A DNA stretch of 6,263 bases. Origin: Campylobacterota bacterium (GTDB lineage Bacteria > Campylobacterota > Campylobacteria > Campylobacterales > Sulfurovaceae). The notes under the pieces were generated by a model. It was not told the DNA's origin. It did no database searches and worked only from the letters and a program-made list of their open reading frames with translations. The stretch spans positions 1 to 6,263 of the forward strand of contig JAHZJZ010000016.1 in NCBI GenBank assembly GCA_022600655.1. The letters run 5' to 3'. Below, in pieces: positions 5,333-6,263 of the stretch (the first letter of the stretch is position 1; the number at the start of each line of letters is the position of its first letter). A program made the translations under genes and the position numbers.

Positions 5333-6180
5333 TACTTTATCACCGTACCAAGACCCTCAGAGGTAAACACCTCTAAAAGCAGTGCATGTTCCACACGACC
5401 ATCGATAATATGAGCTTTAGGTACACCACCTTTAACAGCATGTAGACAGGCATCAACTTTAGGCATCATGCCACCGTTAATTGTTCCTTTCTCTTTTAAC
5501 GCATCAATCTGCTCTTCATTAAGCGTATGGAGTATCGCTTGGTCACTCCCCATAACACCTGGGGTATCCGTCATAAAAATAACTTTTCTAGCTCCTAAAC
5601 TAGCAGCAATATGCCCTGCAGCAGTATCGGCATTGATATTAAATCCAGGGTGACCACTCTTCTCATAGGAACCAATAGGAGCAATCACAGGAATAAACTT
5701 CTCAACAATCAACTTTTTAATAACCGTTGGGTCTACTTCAGTAATTTGTCCTACATAGCCATACTTCTCTTGATCTATCGGTTGTGCTTTGATGAAGTTG
5801 GCATCTTTTCCACTTACCCCTAAGGCTTTAGCTCCATGCATATTAAGTAGCGTAGTTATCTCATTATTGATACTACCTGAAAGTACCATCTCAACCACTT
5901 CCATCACCTGTTCATCGGTCACACGAAGCCCATCTACAAAATGACTCTCTATCTGCATTCTATCTAGCGTAGCACCAATGGCATTACCACCACCATGCAC
6001 AATAACGGGTTTAATGCCCACCAAGTACATTAAGATAATATCATGAGCGAACTTCTCTTTAAGTTCAGGGTTAAGTTGTGCTGAACCCCCATACTTAATA
6101 ACAAAAATCTCATCACTATAACGCTTTATATAAGGAAGGGCATCAAGCAGTGTTCGAACTTGTTCTATCTTTCTTTTCAT
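5332..6180 (-). CDS. argB: N-acetylglutamate kinase
   Basis: Phosphorylates N-acetyl-L-glutamate with ATP, the second step of arginine synthesis. The 282-residue amino-acid-kinase fold shows VIKYGGS (27-33, catalytic Lys29), VHGGGNAIG (61-69), FVDGLRVTD (81-89, substrate Arg86), NINADTAAG (181-189, Asn181 and Asp185) and GGMMPK (236-241, Lys241). About 25 residues precede the first strand and read as a helix (KIEQVRTLLDALPYI). This extension is absent from E. coli ArgB but typical of hexameric, arginine-inhibited enzymes such as those of Pseudomonas and Thermotoga, as is the C-terminal HIIDGRVEHALLLE (257-270). Feedback inhibition by arginine is therefore likely. The ATG at 6180 has an AAGGGA site (6186-6191). 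It leads an apparent three-gene operon with the 80-residue protein (TAATG junction) and arginine kinase, instead of lying with other arg genes in this window. Confidence 0.97.
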   Translation of the reverse strand: MKRKIEQVRTLLDALPYIKRYSDEIFVIKYGGSAQLNPELKEKFAHDIILMYLVGIKPVIVHGGGNAIGATLDRMQIESHFVDGLRVTDEQVMEVVEMVLSGSINNEITTLLNMHGAKALGVSGKDANFIKAQPIDQEKYGYVGQITEVDPTVIKKLIVEKFIPVIAPIGSYEKSGHPGFNINADTAAGHIAASLGARKVIFMTDTPGVMGSDQAILHTLNEEQIDALKEKGTINGGMMPKVDACLHAVKGGVPKAHIIDGRVEHALLLEVFTSEGLGTVIK

Positions 6181-6207
6181 ATTCTTCCCTTATTTTTAAT
6201 AATGAGA

Positions 6208-6213
6208 ATTATA
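6208..6213 (-). promoter_or_regulatory. -10 box for the argB operon
   Basis: A perfect TATAAT on the minus strand, 27 bases upstream of the argB ATG. It predicts a leader of about 20 bases that contains the ribosome site. No clear -35 box is seen: TTCACA at 6234-6239 is 20 bases away. No obvious ARG-box palindrome is visible in 6181-6263. Confidence 0.45.
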
Positions 6214-6263
6214 ATATAAGATAATGTAATAGCTGTGAAATAGTGTGATTTATTAGGAAATTA

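Noticed and set aside
5468..5823. Two plus-strand frames (61 and 70 residues) inside argB
   Set aside because: Antisense shadows of conserved argB codons with no start signals.
6198..6225. Fur-box-like A/T palindrome upstream of argB
   Set aside because: The resemblance is only the general AATGAGAATTATAA richness expected around a -10 box. Symmetry is too poor to support it.

Overview
The window looks like chromosomal DNA from a free-living Campylobacterota (epsilonproteobacterial) species, most likely near Sulfurovum or Sulfurimonas. The reasons are low GC with A/T-rich intergenic regions, TATAAT-type -10 boxes without recognisable -35 boxes, an ArsRS-like (Helicobacter HP0166/HP0165-type) two-component system, and a bacterial arginine kinase, a rare enzyme that I recall being reported from Sulfurovum. 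The genus assignment is inference.

Layout: (1) 1-126, intergenic, with a strong hairpin terminator. (2) 127-778, minus strand: rplT (L20) and rpmI (L35), separated by a structured 103-base spacer and without infC next to them. (3) 779-919, a divergent promoter region. (4) 920-1468, plus strand: a stand-alone Uma2-family PD-(D/E)XK nuclease-like protein. (5) 1584-4001, plus strand: a secreted CpxP/Spy-like LTxxQ protein, then an OmpR-family response regulator and a membrane histidine kinase that overlap by 4 bases. (6) 4047-6180, minus strand and converging on the kinase gene: argB (N-acetylglutamate kinase), an 80-residue protein of unknown function, and a complete arginine (phosphagen) kinase, packed as one apparent operon. 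(7) 6181-6263, the argB promoter region.

How the genes fit together: the LTxxQ protein plus regulator and kinase resemble an envelope-stress circuit in which a periplasmic chaperone or sensor accompanies the two-component system (compare cpxP-cpxRA and zraP-zraSR). The sensor domain and the chaperone N-terminus are both rich in histidine, which suggests pH or metal sensing. The argB operon links a committed step of arginine synthesis, with the N-terminal helix typical of arginine-inhibited enzymes, to an enzyme that stores ATP phosphate on arginine. That pairing is the most unusual feature here. I saw no CRISPR array, tRNA, rRNA, insertion sequence or phage gene.
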